NCBI GenBank assembly: GCA_910588215.1 | Contig: CAJUQJ010000001.1 | Coordinates: 168,456-232,455, forward strand | DNA length: 64,000 nt | Source: an uncultured Lachnospiraceae bacterium | GTDB lineage: Bacteria > Bacillota > Clostridia > Lachnospirales > Lachnospiraceae | Direction of reading: 5' to 3' | Shown: piece after piece, positions 1-8,667 of the stretch | Layout of the letters: each line of letters begins with the position of its first letter | How positions within the stretch are numbered: the stretch's first letter is position 1 | The notes under the pieces: generated by a model | Databases searched by the model: none | Told to the model about the DNA's origin: nothing | The model's input: only the letters and a program-made list of their open reading frames with translations | Program-made: the position numbers and the translations under genes

Positions 1-1
1 G

Positions 2-1048
2 CCGGCGGAGGCTGTGGAAGAACTGGCGGCACAGAAAGGGCCGGGCCTGGAGTATACGGTGATCGGAACGGTGACCGAGGCGCCCGTATTCGCTTACGGG
101 GATGTGCAGATTACCATGGCGGAGGCTCTTAGTGCATGGACCGGGAAGCTGGATAAGGTATTCCCGTATACAGCCGGCAAGGATAAGAGTGCCGTAGCTT
201 CCGGCCTGTATGAGGCAAAGGAGATCTATGTCTGCAGGCATAAGGTTGCAAGACCGACCGTCTTTATCCCTGTCTTCCCGGGCACCAACTGTGAGTATGA
301 CAGTGCGGCAGCCTTCGAGCGGGCAGGCGCGGATGTGATCACGAAAGTATTTAAGAACCTGACGGCAGCGGATATAAGGGAGAGTGTGGATGTGTTCGAG
401 AAAGCCATCGCACAGGCGCAGATCATCATGTTCCCCGGCGGCTTCTCGGCGGGTGACGAACCGGATGGTTCCGCTAAGTTCTTCGCCACTGCTTTTCAGA
501 ATGAGAAGATGAAGGAGGCAGTCGGACGGCTGCTGCAGGAGCGGGACGGCCTGGCGCTGGGAATCTGTAACGGTTTCCAGGCGCTGATCAAGCTGGGTCT
601 GGTGCCTTATGGAGAGATCAGGGGGCAGAAAGAAGATTCGCCGACTCTGACTTTTAACACGGTGAACCGTCATATCTCCAAGATGGTATACTTGAAAGTG
701 GTTTCCAACAAGTCGCCCTGGCTGCAGGGAGCGGCTCTGGGGAATACTTATGTAAACCCGGCATCCCACGGTGAGGGACGCTTCGTCGCACCGCAGGAGT
801 GGATCGACAAGCTGTTTGCAAACGGACAGGTGGCGACGCAGTATGCAGATCCTGAGGGCAGTATTTCCATGGATGAGGAATGGAACATCAACGGGTCCTA
901 CGCTTCGATCGAAGGCATAACTTCTCCGGACGGACGTTGTCTGGGCAAGATGGCGCATTCGGAGAGAAGAGGGGACGGCGTGGCTGTCAACATCTACGGA
1001 GAACAGGACATGAAGATCTTCGAGTCCGGGGTGAACTATTTCAAGTAA
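2..1048 (+). CDS. purL: Phosphoribosylformylglycinamidine synthase, C-terminal part (cut by window start)
   Basis: This is the C-terminal ~348 residues of the large one-chain FGAM synthase, which makes FGAM from FGAR, ATP and glutamine in purine synthesis. The visible part carries the end of the synthase domain and the whole class I glutamine amidotransferase domain. Motifs seen are FPGTNCEYD, FPGGFSAGDEPDG, the nucleophile elbow GICNGFQ (Cys codon at 566) and NPASHGEGRF with the catalytic His. The reading frame is open to the window edge, so the true start lies upstream. The stop overlaps by 13 bp the stop end of the convergent tetR gene. purC lies 36 kb away in the same window. Confidence 0.95.
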   Translation, partial: PAEAVEELAAQKGPGLEYTVIGTVTEAPVFAYGDVQITMAEALSAWTGKLDKVFPYTAGKDKSAVASGLYEAKEIYVCRHKVARPTVFIPVFPGTNCEYDSAAAFERAGADVITKVFKNLTAADIRESVDVFEKAIAQAQIIMFPGGFSAGDEPDGSAKFFATAFQNEKMKEAVGRLLQERDGLALGICNGFQALIKLGLVPYGEIRGQKEDSPTLTFNTVNRHISKMVYLKVVSNKSPWLQGAALGNTYVNPASHGEGRFVAPQEWIDKLFANGQVATQYADPEGSISMDEEWNINGSYASIEGITSPDGRCLGKMAHSERRGDGVAVNIYGEQDMKIFESGVNYFK

Positions 1049-1653
1049 GCATCGTGATCGAGTTCCTGACTCCTGATGATCTGCCGGATCGCATCAAAGA
1101 TGTAAGGTTTCAGGGTTTCGATATCTGTGGGTTCATTGTACAGAATGGAGCTGTAACAGGTGGAACTGACAAATTCAACGATCATAAACAGGAGAATTTC
1201 CGGATTCTTGAAGGATCTGGGTGAATTCTCCAGGACAGTATAGATATTATAGAAGTCCACGTCAGAACTGTCGCCGGAGGAGATCAGCTCGTTCTTGAAG
1301 ATTCCCCAGCTCAGGTTCTTAGAGATAAAGCCGAGCAGCGATTTGTCGGCATTGAACTGTTCGATAATATTGTCTGCAAGAAAAATGATCCGATCGTCCA
1401 ATTCGGTCAGTTGTGTTTTGGATAGAGCGTCGTCCGCGACGGAAAAAATACGGCTGGCCTTATGGGCGATCAGTTTATTGCGAATATCATATTTGTCTTT
1501 AAAATAGAGATAAAAAGTTCCTTTTGCCACACCGGCGGCTTCCACGATGTTGTTGATGGTCGTCCTCGTGATTCCCTGGGTGGTAAATAATTCAAAAGCG
1601 GTGTTCAGAAGAGCCTCCCGCTTTTTTTGTTTGTTCAGATCAGATTTTCTCAT
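1036..1653 (-). CDS. TetR/AcrR family transcriptional repressor
   Basis: A 205-residue TetR-type regulator. The N-terminal helix-turn-helix is clear: TTINNIVEAAGVAKGTFYLYF at about residues 31-51 followed by KDKYDIRNKL. The C-terminal ligand domain is unique, as usual in the family. It is divergent from the MMPL exporter gene at 1866, and two TGAC-N5-GTCA palindromes flank that exporter's promoter, so I infer it represses the exporter and lipoprotein genes in response to an exported compound. The start ATG at 1653 follows a good minus-strand promoter. Its 3' end overlaps purL by 13 bp on the other strand. The ligand cannot be told from the sequence. Confidence 0.9.
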   Translation of the reverse strand: MRKSDLNKQKKREALLNTAFELFTTQGITRTTINNIVEAAGVAKGTFYLYFKDKYDIRNKLIAHKASRIFSVADDALSKTQLTELDDRIIFLADNIIEQFNADKSLLGFISKNLSWGIFKNELISSGDSSDVDFYNIYTVLENSPRSFKNPEILLFMIVEFVSSTCYSSILYNEPTDIETLKPYIFDAIRQIIRSQELDHDAYLK

Positions 1654-1706
1654 GATTTCTCAAATTCCTTTATATAAGAGTGTCCTTGTTCACTGAAGGT
1701 AATCCC

Positions 1707-1735
1707 ATTATAGAATACTTGCCAGAAAAGTCCAA
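1707..1735 (-). promoter_or_regulatory. Promoter of the tetR gene
   Basis: On the minus strand TTGGAC (1735-1730) and TATAAT (1712-1707) are separated by exactly 17 bp, a near-consensus sigma-A promoter pointing into the tetR gene. It lies about 50 bp from the nearest TGAC-N5-GTCA palindrome, so autoregulation is possible but not shown. Confidence 0.75.
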
Positions 1736-1783
1736 TTGTTTTTAGAGTTTATAATTTTTTAAGAATTCTTTGCAAATAAAATA

Positions 1784-1842
1784 TTGACCGATAGTCATTT
1801 TTGAATATAATACTAAGTAAAGATAAAAGTGACTAATGGTCA
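1784..1842 (+). promoter_or_regulatory. Exporter promoter flanked by two TGAC-N5-GTCA operators
   Basis: TTGACC (1784-1789) and TATAAT (1806-1811) with a 16 bp spacer form the exporter promoter. One palindrome, TGACCGATAGTCA (1785-1797), covers the -35 box. A second with the same half-sites, TGACTAATGGTCA (1830-1842), lies just downstream of the expected +1 site and ahead of the ribosome site. The identical TGAC/GTCA half-sites with an unrelated 5 bp centre are what a dimeric TetR protein recognises. The divergent tetR gene is the obvious candidate (inference). Confidence 0.75.
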
Positions 1843-1865
1843 TTAATTGAAAAGGAGTGGATGCC

Positions 1866-3977
1866 ATGGAAAAATTTGGTAGAAAGGTAGTACAGATTAG
1901 GATACCGATCCTGCTCATAAGCCTTGCATTGCTTATTCCGTCTTTTTTAGGATATGTGGGGACCAGGGTCAATTACGATATCCTCTCCTACCTTCCGAAA
2001 GATATCGAGACGATGGTGGGACAGGATATCCTGGTGGAGGAATTTGGAACAGGAGCATTTTCTATGTTTATCGTGGAAGGCATGGAGGCTAAGGAGGTCG
2101 TGAGACTGAAGGAAGAGATCGAGCAGATCGAGCATGTGGAGAAAGTAGTCTGGTATGATACGGTCATGGATATCTCCATTCCGATGGAGATGATGCCGGA
2201 GGAAATCTACAGGGCATTTAACAGCGGTGATGCGACTATGATGGCGATCATATTTGATGAGACCACATCTGCCGATGGAACGATGGAAGCCATAGAGGAT
2301 ATTCGCAGAGTGGCCGGCCGCAGCTGTTTTCTGAGCGGCATGTCGGCAGTAGTGACCGATACGAAGAATCTTTCGGAGAAAGAAGCGCCGATCTATGTGT
2401 GCATTGCGGTTTTGCTTTCCTGCCTGGTATTGTCGCTGACTATGGATTCTTTCCTCATTCCATTTCTGTTTCTTCTGAGTATCGGGATGGCAATTTTATA
2501 CAATCTGGGCAGCAATATTTTCCTGGGAGAGATTTCCTATATCACCAAAGCGCTCAGTGCGGTCCTGCAGCTGGGAGTGACGATGGATTACTCCATTTTC
2601 CTCTGGCACAGCTATCAGGAAAAAATCCCGGAGGCTGCTGATAACAAGGAGGCAATGGCGAAAGCGATCGGTGAGACCATTACATCCGTAGTGAGCAGTT
2701 CACTAACGACAGTGGCCGGTTTCATTGCATTATGTTTTATGAGTTTTACTTTGGGAATGGATCTGGGAGTGGTAATGGCCAAGGGGGTTGTTTTCGGTGT
2801 AGCCACCTGCGTTACGATTCTGCCGTCCATGATCCTGGTGTTTGACAAAGCCCTGGAGAAGACGAAGCATAAGGCGCTGCTTCCCGATCTGAAAGGGATA
2901 GGAGAATTTGTGACAAGGCATTACAGGGTTTTTATTCTGTTGTTTGCGGCAATGCTGTTTCCGGCCATCTTCGGGTATCGGAACACGAAAGTCTATTATA
3001 ACCTGGATGAGACATTGCCGAAGGATCTCGCCAGCATCATCGCAAACGATAAGTTGAATGAGAAATTCGATATGAATGCGACACATATGCTCTTGCTGAG
3101 TGCCGACCTTCCGGGAAGGGAGGTGAAGAGTATGACAGAGGAACTAAAGGCTGTTGACGGGGTAAATTGGGTGTTGGGCTTGAATGCCGTCAAAGGGGAT
3201 ATGATTCCGGAAGAGATGGTCCCAGACAGCTTGAAAGGCGCTCTCGAGAGCGACAACTGGCAGCTTCTTCTGATCGGTTCCCAGTATAAGGTGGCATCGG
3301 AGGAAGTCAATGACCAGTGCAGCAGAATCAGCGCTGTCTGCAAATCTTATGACAGCCGGGGAATGCTAGTGGGGGAGGCGCCCTGTACGAAGGATCTGAT
3401 CGAGATCACGGATCAGGATTTCAAGACAGTGAGTGTGGTGTCTATCGGGGTTATTTTCGTCATAATCTTCCTGGTGTTTAAATCGGCAGCACTGCCAGTG
3501 ATCCTGGTATCGGTCATAGAGATGGCAATCTTTGTCAATATGGGAATTCCCTATTATACGGGAACACAGATTCCCTTCATCGCGTCGGTTGTCATTGGAA
3601 CGATCCAGCTGGGTGCAACGGTAGACTATGCGATTCTGATGACGACCAGATACAGGAAGGAGCGGTACGGAGGGGTCTCCAGGAAGGAGGCTGTCGCGAT
3701 CGCCTGTCAAAGTAGTGTGAAATCGATCGTTGTCAGTGCACTGTCCTTCTTTGCGGCGACCTTCGGCGTGGGGCTTTATTCCAACATTGACATGATCAGT
3801 TCCCTGTGCACTTTGATGGCAAGAGGAGCACTTGTCAGTATGGTATCGGTTATTTTTATTCTGCCATCCATGTTCATGGTATTTGACAGAATTATTATCA
3901 GAAACAATGTACAAGACAGCAGGGCGGCACAGCCGGAGAAGAACCTGTGCTGCGCGGATCGTGCAGAAGCGCGTTGA
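1866..3977 (+). CDS. MMPL/RND superfamily exporter
   Basis: A 703-residue membrane protein of the MMPL (YdfJ-like) class. It has two homologous halves, each with one N-terminal membrane helix, an extracytoplasmic porter domain of ~130-170 residues, and a block of about five helices. The paired segments LQLGVTMDYSIFLWHSY and IQLGATVDYAILMTTRYR are the family's conserved helix-4 motif, here with Asp that may carry proton relay. I chose ATG 1866 because AAAGGAG ends 8 bases upstream; an in-frame GTG at 1857 overlaps that ribosome site. It is followed by the heptad-repeat lipoprotein gene, a pairing seen with exporters of this class in Gram-positives. Substrate unknown; lipid-like or antimicrobial compounds are usual for the family. 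Confidence 0.9.
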   Translation: MEKFGRKVVQIRIPILLISLALLIPSFLGYVGTRVNYDILSYLPKDIETMVGQDILVEEFGTGAFSMFIVEGMEAKEVVRLKEEIEQIEHVEKVVWYDTVMDISIPMEMMPEEIYRAFNSGDATMMAIIFDETTSADGTMEAIEDIRRVAGRSCFLSGMSAVVTDTKNLSEKEAPIYVCIAVLLSCLVLSLTMDSFLIPFLFLLSIGMAILYNLGSNIFLGEISYITKALSAVLQLGVTMDYSIFLWHSYQEKIPEAADNKEAMAKAIGETITSVVSSSLTTVAGFIALCFMSFTLGMDLGVVMAKGVVFGVATCVTILPSMILVFDKALEKTKHKALLPDLKGIGEFVTRHYRVFILLFAAMLFPAIFGYRNTKVYYNLDETLPKDLASIIANDKLNEKFDMNATHMLLLSADLPGREVKSMTEELKAVDGVNWVLGLNAVKGDMIPEEMVPDSLKGALESDNWQLLLIGSQYKVASEEVNDQCSRISAVCKSYDSRGMLVGEAPCTKDLIEITDQDFKTVSVVSIGVIFVIIFLVFKSAALPVILVSVIEMAIFVNMGIPYYTGTQIPFIASVVIGTIQLGATVDYAILMTTRYRKERYGGVSRKEAVAIACQSSVKSIVVSALSFFAATFGVGLYSNIDMISSLCTLMARGALVSMVSVIFILPSMFMVFDRIIIRNNVQDSRAAQPEKNLCCADRAEAR

Positions 3978-4002
3978 GCTATGGCAAATTCTACTGATCG
4001 CA

Positions 4003-4058
4003 GAGCAGAATCAGAAATTCTGCTCACGCCCTCAGCGTAAAACGATTCGGAATGGAGG
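4003..4058 (+). repeat. Repeat family A, 3' part (copy 1)
   Basis: It holds hairpin GAGCAGAAT/ATTCTGCTC (9 bp, loop of 5), then CTCACGCCCT, then AGCGT-AAA-ACGAT and TTCGGAATGGAGG. The same hairpin order and GGAATGGAGG tail occur at seven other places in the window. It is followed without a gap by a family B copy. Confidence 0.8.
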
Positions 4059-4157
4059 TAAGATTGAAAATTAAAATTTTCAATCGCGAGATTTGTGTCT
4101 GCGCGCTGCTTGCCACAAACTCGTTCATGCACAAAAAGCAGCGCAGAAATGAGGGTA
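4059..4157 (+). repeat. Repeat family B (copy 1)
   Basis: It begins TAAGATTGAAAATT with the palindrome GAAAATTAAAATTTTC. It continues with TCGCGAGATTTGTG and a long hairpin whose arms are TCTGCGCGCTGCTT and AAGCAGCGCAGA (two-base bulge). It ends in GAAATGAGGGTAA, which is the ribosome site of the lipoprotein gene at 4162. A second copy at 33218 shares nearly every base outside the hairpin tip. Confidence 0.8.
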
Positions 4158-4161
4158 AATT

Positions 4162-6861
4162 ATGAAGAAAAGGGATTATAAGAAAGATCATAGAAGCAGG
4201 CAGCAAAAAGTGCTGTGTATTTCCTTAAGTACCGCATTGGCATTGGGACTTGTAGGATGTGGGCAGCAGGGAACAGAACAGGCGGCAGAAGTGGCAGAAG
4301 AGGGGCAGGAGCAGGCACAGGTATTACAGAATATCCTGCAGGCTCAGGTCAGTCCTTCCCACAGCAGCCAGTCTGGCAAGGAGGAGACTGTTTATGTACT
4401 TGCAGATGCAGATGGAAGTGTGAACCAGGTCATAGTAAGCAATTGGTTGAAAAACGGGGCAGGTAGTTCGGAACTTATGGACAGTTCGGATCTGCAAGAT
4501 ATCCGGAATGTTAAAGGATTCGAGACCTATGAAAGGGATCAAGGCGGTGATCTTATCTGGCAGGCAGACGGTTCGGATATTTATTACCAGGGTACGACTG
4601 ACAAACAGGTACCAGTGACAGTAAAGGTTTCTTATCAATTGGACGGTAAAGCTGTTACGCCTGAAGAACTGGCAGGCAAGAGCGGCAGGGTAACGATTCG
4701 ATTGGACTATGACAATCAGGAGACAAGGAAGGTAATGGTCGGCGGCAAAGAGGAGGAGATAAAGATTCCCTTTGCCATGATCTCCGGGATGATCCTGCCG
4801 CAGAGCACTTTTTCCAATATCGAGGTAAAGAATGCGAGACTTCTGTCGGAAGGAAGTAACAGTATCGTTGTGGGAGTGGCATTTCCCGGCTTGCGGGAAA
4901 GCATTGATATGGAAGGGATGCAGGATAGGATGAGCGATTCAGAGCAGAGTGAAGCGTTCAGGGAGTTGGAGATACCGGATTATATTGAGGTGTCAGCGGA
5001 TACGGAATCTTTTGAACTGGGGATGACTATGACGGTAGCCATGAGCGATATTCTTTCCAGGTTTGAACTGACGGACCATATGGATCTTACAGAACTTAAT
5101 GATTCTATGGAACAGCTGGGAGATGCAGCAGATCAATTGAAGGATGGGACATCGGCTCTGAAGGACGGTACATCAAGGCTTCGGGACGGAGCGGTGGAAC
5201 TGCAAAATGGTGCGGCACAGTTAAGGGATGGTACGCAGGAACTCTATGATAAATCAGGACTGCTTTATGACGGTGCACTGGCACTCTATGACGGTTCTGC
5301 GGCTTTGGGCGATGGGGTGCATAAACTACAGCAAGGCGCAGGCGCTCTGAAGGAGGGAGGAAACAAACTGGCGGCCGGAACCGGAAATCTGGTGGCGGGC
5401 GCGGAAAATCTGAATAATGGCGCGCTTCTTGTACAGGGTGGTATCGATCAGATGGCGGCACAGATGAACATGCTTCAGACGAAGATCGGTACACCGGTAT
5501 CCTCGTCGGGTGAATTTGATGCGGCGAATCCAAGTACACTGCTACAGTTATCCTGTCTGCTGCAGGAATCTCTGAAAACGGCAAGCAGCAATGATGGACT
5601 GTCAGACTCTTACTATAATGCGATCCTGCAGAAGCTTCAACAGGAGAAAACACAGGCCCAGGAAAGCCTGAACCGTGCTGACGAAGACTTGGCCATGGCC
5701 AGAGAGCGGGCTGCAGCGGCGCAGGCGGAGCTTATGACAGCCTGTCAGGGAAATACACAGGAGATAGAGACAGTTATCGGAACGCATGAGGAAGAAAGGT
5801 ATGTGGACGTGGCGGTGGAGACTCCTGTCTATACGACAACAAGAACCGTGACGCAGCAAGCAGGAGAGCAGAGCGAAGAAGCAGCAGAGACAGTAGTGGA
5901 AACGGTGGAAGAGAACACGGAAGTACAGACGCAGTCCGTTACCGGGAGCGGTGTCGTGATGATAGAGGTGGTGGATACGGACCGGATGCAGATACAGTCA
6001 GTGAATATGGAAGATCTACAGCAAAAGGCGAGTGCCTATCAGAGTGCCATGGAAGAAGTTGCAGTCCTTCAGGCGGAGGTGAGTGCCTGCTCCATGCAGA
6101 TTGAGGCACTTGAGGACCAGATCTCGCAGGCAGATGCTGCCGGTGCGGCCATACAGCAGGAACAGATGGCATTGATGCAGAAATGGGGTCCTGCGGTCAC
6201 CTATGCGGCATATCTGGACAATGCGCTGAAAGAACTTTCGGGAGCTCTTCATTCGGCGGAGAGCACGGCTGGTATGTCAGCACTTATAAAAGGCGCCGGG
6301 GATCTGGCTGACGGAACTAAGAGTGCACTTGCCGGGGCAAAGGAATTGGATCATGGTGCGAAAGAGCTGAAAAACGGGATCATAACCTTGGATAACGGCA
6401 CTGCGGAGTTGGCAAACGGCGCCGGAACGTTAAAGAACGGCGCATTACAATTAAAGGACGGCACCGGACAGCTTGTGGACGGCGCCGGTAGATTGAATGA
6501 TGGCGCAGGAACTTTACGGGAAGGAACGGGAACCCTTATAAATGGCGCCGGAGAATTGAGTGATGGTGTCGCGACGCTGCGGGATGGCGCCGGTGCCCTG
6601 CGGGACGGGGCCATAGAGCTGGACGACGGTATGGGAACTCTGGATGAGGGTGCCCTGGAACTGCTTAACGGTATGTTTGAGTTTGATGAGGAAGGCATCA
6701 GCAGACTGACGGATCTTTTCGGCGATGACGTACAGGACGTAGTGGACAGATTAAAGGCAGTGGCAGATGCAGGAAAAGAATATGATACCTTTACCGGACT
6801 TCCGGAGAATGTAGACGGTAGTGTGAAATTCATCATCAAGACTGATCCGGTGGAACCGTAA
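4162..6861 (+). CDS. xxxLxxG heptad-repeat lipoprotein, partner of the MMPL exporter
   Basis: An 899-residue secreted lipoprotein. The N-terminus is a basic stretch, a hydrophobic segment and the lipobox LGLVGC (Cys about residue 33). Residues ~310-430 and ~705-840 are two arrays of x-x-x-L-x-x-G heptads (about 14 and 18 units such as LKDGTSA, LRDGAGA), the pattern of the TIGR03057 heptad repeat. Between them is a Glu/Gln-rich coiled coil with a short inserted segment. Heptad proteins of this kind accompany MMPL or YhgE/Pip-type exporters, and I infer an extracellular rod or adaptor for the pump. The start ATG follows GAGGG from repeat family B. No membrane helix is seen after the lipobox. 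Confidence 0.85.
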   Translation: MKKRDYKKDHRSRQQKVLCISLSTALALGLVGCGQQGTEQAAEVAEEGQEQAQVLQNILQAQVSPSHSSQSGKEETVYVLADADGSVNQVIVSNWLKNGAGSSELMDSSDLQDIRNVKGFETYERDQGGDLIWQADGSDIYYQGTTDKQVPVTVKVSYQLDGKAVTPEELAGKSGRVTIRLDYDNQETRKVMVGGKEEEIKIPFAMISGMILPQSTFSNIEVKNARLLSEGSNSIVVGVAFPGLRESIDMEGMQDRMSDSEQSEAFRELEIPDYIEVSADTESFELGMTMTVAMSDILSRFELTDHMDLTELNDSMEQLGDAADQLKDGTSALKDGTSRLRDGAVELQNGAAQLRDGTQELYDKSGLLYDGALALYDGSAALGDGVHKLQQGAGALKEGGNKLAAGTGNLVAGAENLNNGALLVQGGIDQMAAQMNMLQTKIGTPVSSSGEFDAANPSTLLQLSCLLQESLKTASSNDGLSDSYYNAILQKLQQEKTQAQESLNRADEDLAMARERAAAAQAELMTACQGNTQEIETVIGTHEEERYVDVAVETPVYTTTRTVTQQAGEQSEEAAETVVETVEENTEVQTQSVTGSGVVMIEVVDTDRMQIQSVNMEDLQQKASAYQSAMEEVAVLQAEVSACSMQIEALEDQISQADAAGAAIQQEQMALMQKWGPAVTYAAYLDNALKELSGALHSAESTAGMSALIKGAGDLADGTKSALAGAKELDHGAKELKNGIITLDNGTAELANGAGTLKNGALQLKDGTGQLVDGAGRLNDGAGTLREGTGTLINGAGELSDGVATLRDGAGALRDGAIELDDGMGTLDEGALELLNGMFEFDEEGISRLTDLFGDDVQDVVDRLKAVADAGKEYDTFTGLPENVDGSVKFIIKTDPVEP

Positions 6862-6867
6862 AAGAAG

Positions 6868-7116
6868 TTCCACCTGTGCGGTTGAATGCTCCAAAGAGCA
6901 TCCAACCTGACTTCCGCATTCGTAAAACCCGTGCTTAAGCACTCCTGCGTCTGCTTACGCATCCGCGTTTTACTCATTTGGAAGTGGGCATCCAACCCAT
7001 TCCAAGTCGCCTTCGGCGAGAGGCTGGATGCCTGAAACCGTAAAGTTATCGGCCGGATGCCCTGCAGCAAGGTGCAGGGCACCGTGAATAGTAACATTGC
7101 AACCGCACAGTTGGAA
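6868..7116 (+). repeat. Repeat family C, full-length structured element (copy 1)
   Basis: The 17 nt arms TTCCACCTGTGCGGTTG (6868-6884) and CAACCGCACAGTTGGAA (7100-7116) pair with one mismatch and close the element. Inside are hairpin GAATGCTC-CAAA-GAGCATCC and a three-way core (6922-6973) with closing stem GTAAAAC/GTTTTAC, the palindrome GTGCTTAAGCAC and hairpin TGCGT/ACGCA. A GCCCTGCA/TGCAGGGC hairpin lies near the 3' end. The region 6862-7123 holds no gene. Confidence 0.8.
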
Positions 7117-7123
7117 GAAGTTC

Positions 7124-7152
7124 TTGTCAAGTTATAGACGTATCGTTATAAT
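7124..7152 (+). promoter_or_regulatory. Promoter of the zinc-ribbon membrane protein gene
   Basis: TTGTCA (7124-7129) and TATAAT (7147-7152) with a 17 bp spacer. The expected leader of ~185 nt (7159-7343) contains a possible GACCTC/GAGGTC hairpin near 7194-7240 but no gene I can support. Confidence 0.7.
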
Positions 7153-7343
7153 GAAAGCAATGAGGAGAGAATTCCTGTCGCTTTCATATGCAATGACCTC
7201 GTGTAGGGGAGTAATCCTTTGCAGGAGGTCTTTGCTTTACGGTAACAGATGAGCAGCGTGCAGGCGCGTAGAAGACGAAAGCAGGCAAAGTATATGCCTT
7301 GTGGTCATAAACTTGCAGATTGAGAAGGAGATGTGGCATAGAG

Positions 7344-8546
7344 ATGATAAATGAAAGAGAAATACCGGAGAAGGAACTGGGACATAAGGAAACGGACGGC
7401 CAGGGGACAACGAAATACAGGGAGACAGAAAGCAGAGAAGATTCTATACGACGTGAGTATGACTTCGCACCAGACGTGAAGTTGAAGGAATGCCGGTATT
7501 GCCGTGTAATGATCCCGAAGAAAGCAAAGGTATGCCCGAACTGCAGAATGAGCCTGAAAAGGAACTGGTTCCGCAATCTGGTGGCGGCGGTCTTTGCCAT
7601 TGCGGTGATCGGTGTGGGCGGGTACTATCTTTCGGCACATTGGGGGATCATGAAAGACGCGGCCGCGTCCGTCTGGATGGCGCAGAAGCAGTCCGCTCTG
7701 CCGGTCATGTCGGTGACGACGGTGGACAACAAGGAGCTGGCAGCCAGCGGGACGGCGGTGGAGCCTTCCGAGGTCACAAACCTGTCGGAAGCGGAATCGG
7801 AAAGCGTGCCGGACGGCGCCGAACATCAGGAGGATGCAGGGGAACAGACAGAGGGAGCGAAGACAGAAACAGCCGATGCCAAGAAGACAACGGCAGTGGA
7901 GAGCAAGCCAGATGCAAAGTCGGCAGAGGACGAACAGGCTAAAGAGACGGCAGAGGACGAACAGGCTAAAGAGACGGCAGGAACAGAGACGGCAGAGGAC
8001 GAACAGGCTAAAGAGACGGACGGAACAGACAGTCAGACAGATGTTGAAAGCACAACGGAGGCTGACATGCAAACGGATCTGGCAAAGAAGGAACGTTCTC
8101 AGGTGACAATGGCGAAACAGGACAGTGCTTTGTCCGGGGAAGAGGATGAAGGGGGAACTGACGTGCCTGCAAAGAAAATGGACAGGCAGGAGCAGAAGTT
8201 CCGTGAGGAATGTACATTGATCGGCTATAAGTCAATTCTCAGGAATATAGAGAGATATCTGGACACGGCACTTATGGTGGAAGTACAGGTGATCTGTCAG
8301 GTGGACGGCGGTCTGTTTGATGATAACACCTATTATTTGTGTAAGACGGAGGATGATAATAATATCGCTCGTTATTATGTTGTCAGGGATGACAGGGAAA
8401 CAGACGATACTCTTATTCTGGAAGGAGACATGCTTACTGTGTACGGACAACTGTTCGGAACATGTGAGATTCCGGCGGATCTGGTCGAGACAATGCCTAC
8501 TGTGCCCGCCATTTCCATGTTGTATTATGACCTGACAGGCGAATGA
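7344..8546 (+). CDS. Zinc-ribbon, single-pass membrane protein with an acidic repeat linker
   Basis: A 400-residue protein of unknown role. In order it has a charged N-terminus; a two-CxxC zinc ribbon (CRYCRVM and CPNCRMS, about residues 52-70); one membrane helix (LVAAVFAIAVIGVGGYYL); a long Glu/Ala/Thr-rich extracytoplasmic linker with an exact 27 bp repeat; and a C-terminal domain of ~115 residues (LMVEVQVICQVDGG, LEGDMLTVYGQLFG) that resembles an OB-like beta barrel (inference). The ribbon would be cytoplasmic and the barrel outside. ATG 7344 is the start that begins the hydrophilic region; AGAAGGAG lies 13 bases upstream, longer than usual, and an in-frame TTG at 7320 is the alternative. 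It precedes carAB but has its own promoter. Confidence 0.75.
   Translation: MINEREIPEKELGHKETDGQGTTKYRETESREDSIRREYDFAPDVKLKECRYCRVMIPKKAKVCPNCRMSLKRNWFRNLVAAVFAIAVIGVGGYYLSAHWGIMKDAAASVWMAQKQSALPVMSVTTVDNKELAASGTAVEPSEVTNLSEAESESVPDGAEHQEDAGEQTEGAKTETADAKKTTAVESKPDAKSAEDEQAKETAEDEQAKETAGTETAEDEQAKETDGTDSQTDVESTTEADMQTDLAKKERSQVTMAKQDSALSGEEDEGGTDVPAKKMDRQEQKFREECTLIGYKSILRNIERYLDTALMVEVQVICQVDGGLFDDNTYYLCKTEDDNNIARYYVVRDDRETDDTLILEGDMLTVYGQLFGTCEIPADLVETMPTVPAISMLYYDLTGE
7923..8018 (+). repeat. In-frame 27 bp coding minisatellite
   Basis: The unit coding AEDEQAKET is present at 7923-7949 and 7950-7976 and again at 7992-8018 after a 15 bp spacer. The copies are identical at the DNA level, a sign of recent expansion. 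The array lies in the linker of the zinc-ribbon membrane protein. Confidence 0.9.
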
Positions 8547-8576
8547 CACGAAGCGTGTAAAAATAAATTTTATGAA

Positions 8577-8605
8577 TTGAACGTGTGAAACTCTTGTGCT
8601 ATAAT
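8577..8605 (+). promoter_or_regulatory. carAB promoter
   Basis: TTGAAC (8577-8582) and TATAAT (8600-8605), 17 bp apart, about 60 nt upstream of the carA start. I see no PyrR-type antiterminator or terminator in the short leader. Confidence 0.75.
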
Positions 8606-8667
8606 GAAGCGATTATACGAAAGGAATCAGGATTTCAGATATAGTTTGAGAGGAAACAGGTGACAGG

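Noticed and set aside
1857..1865. GTG at 1857 as start of the MMPL gene
   Set aside because: It overlaps the GGAG ribosome site; ATG 1866 has normal spacing.
6351..7130. Minus-strand open frame of 259 codons rich in Pro/Ser
   Set aside because: It is the antisense of the LxxG heptad array and repeat family C; the periodicity comes from the coding strand.
7185..7320. Structured RNA in the leader of the zinc-ribbon protein gene
   Set aside because: Only one weak hairpin (GACCTC/GAGGTC) and no repeated or recognised motif.
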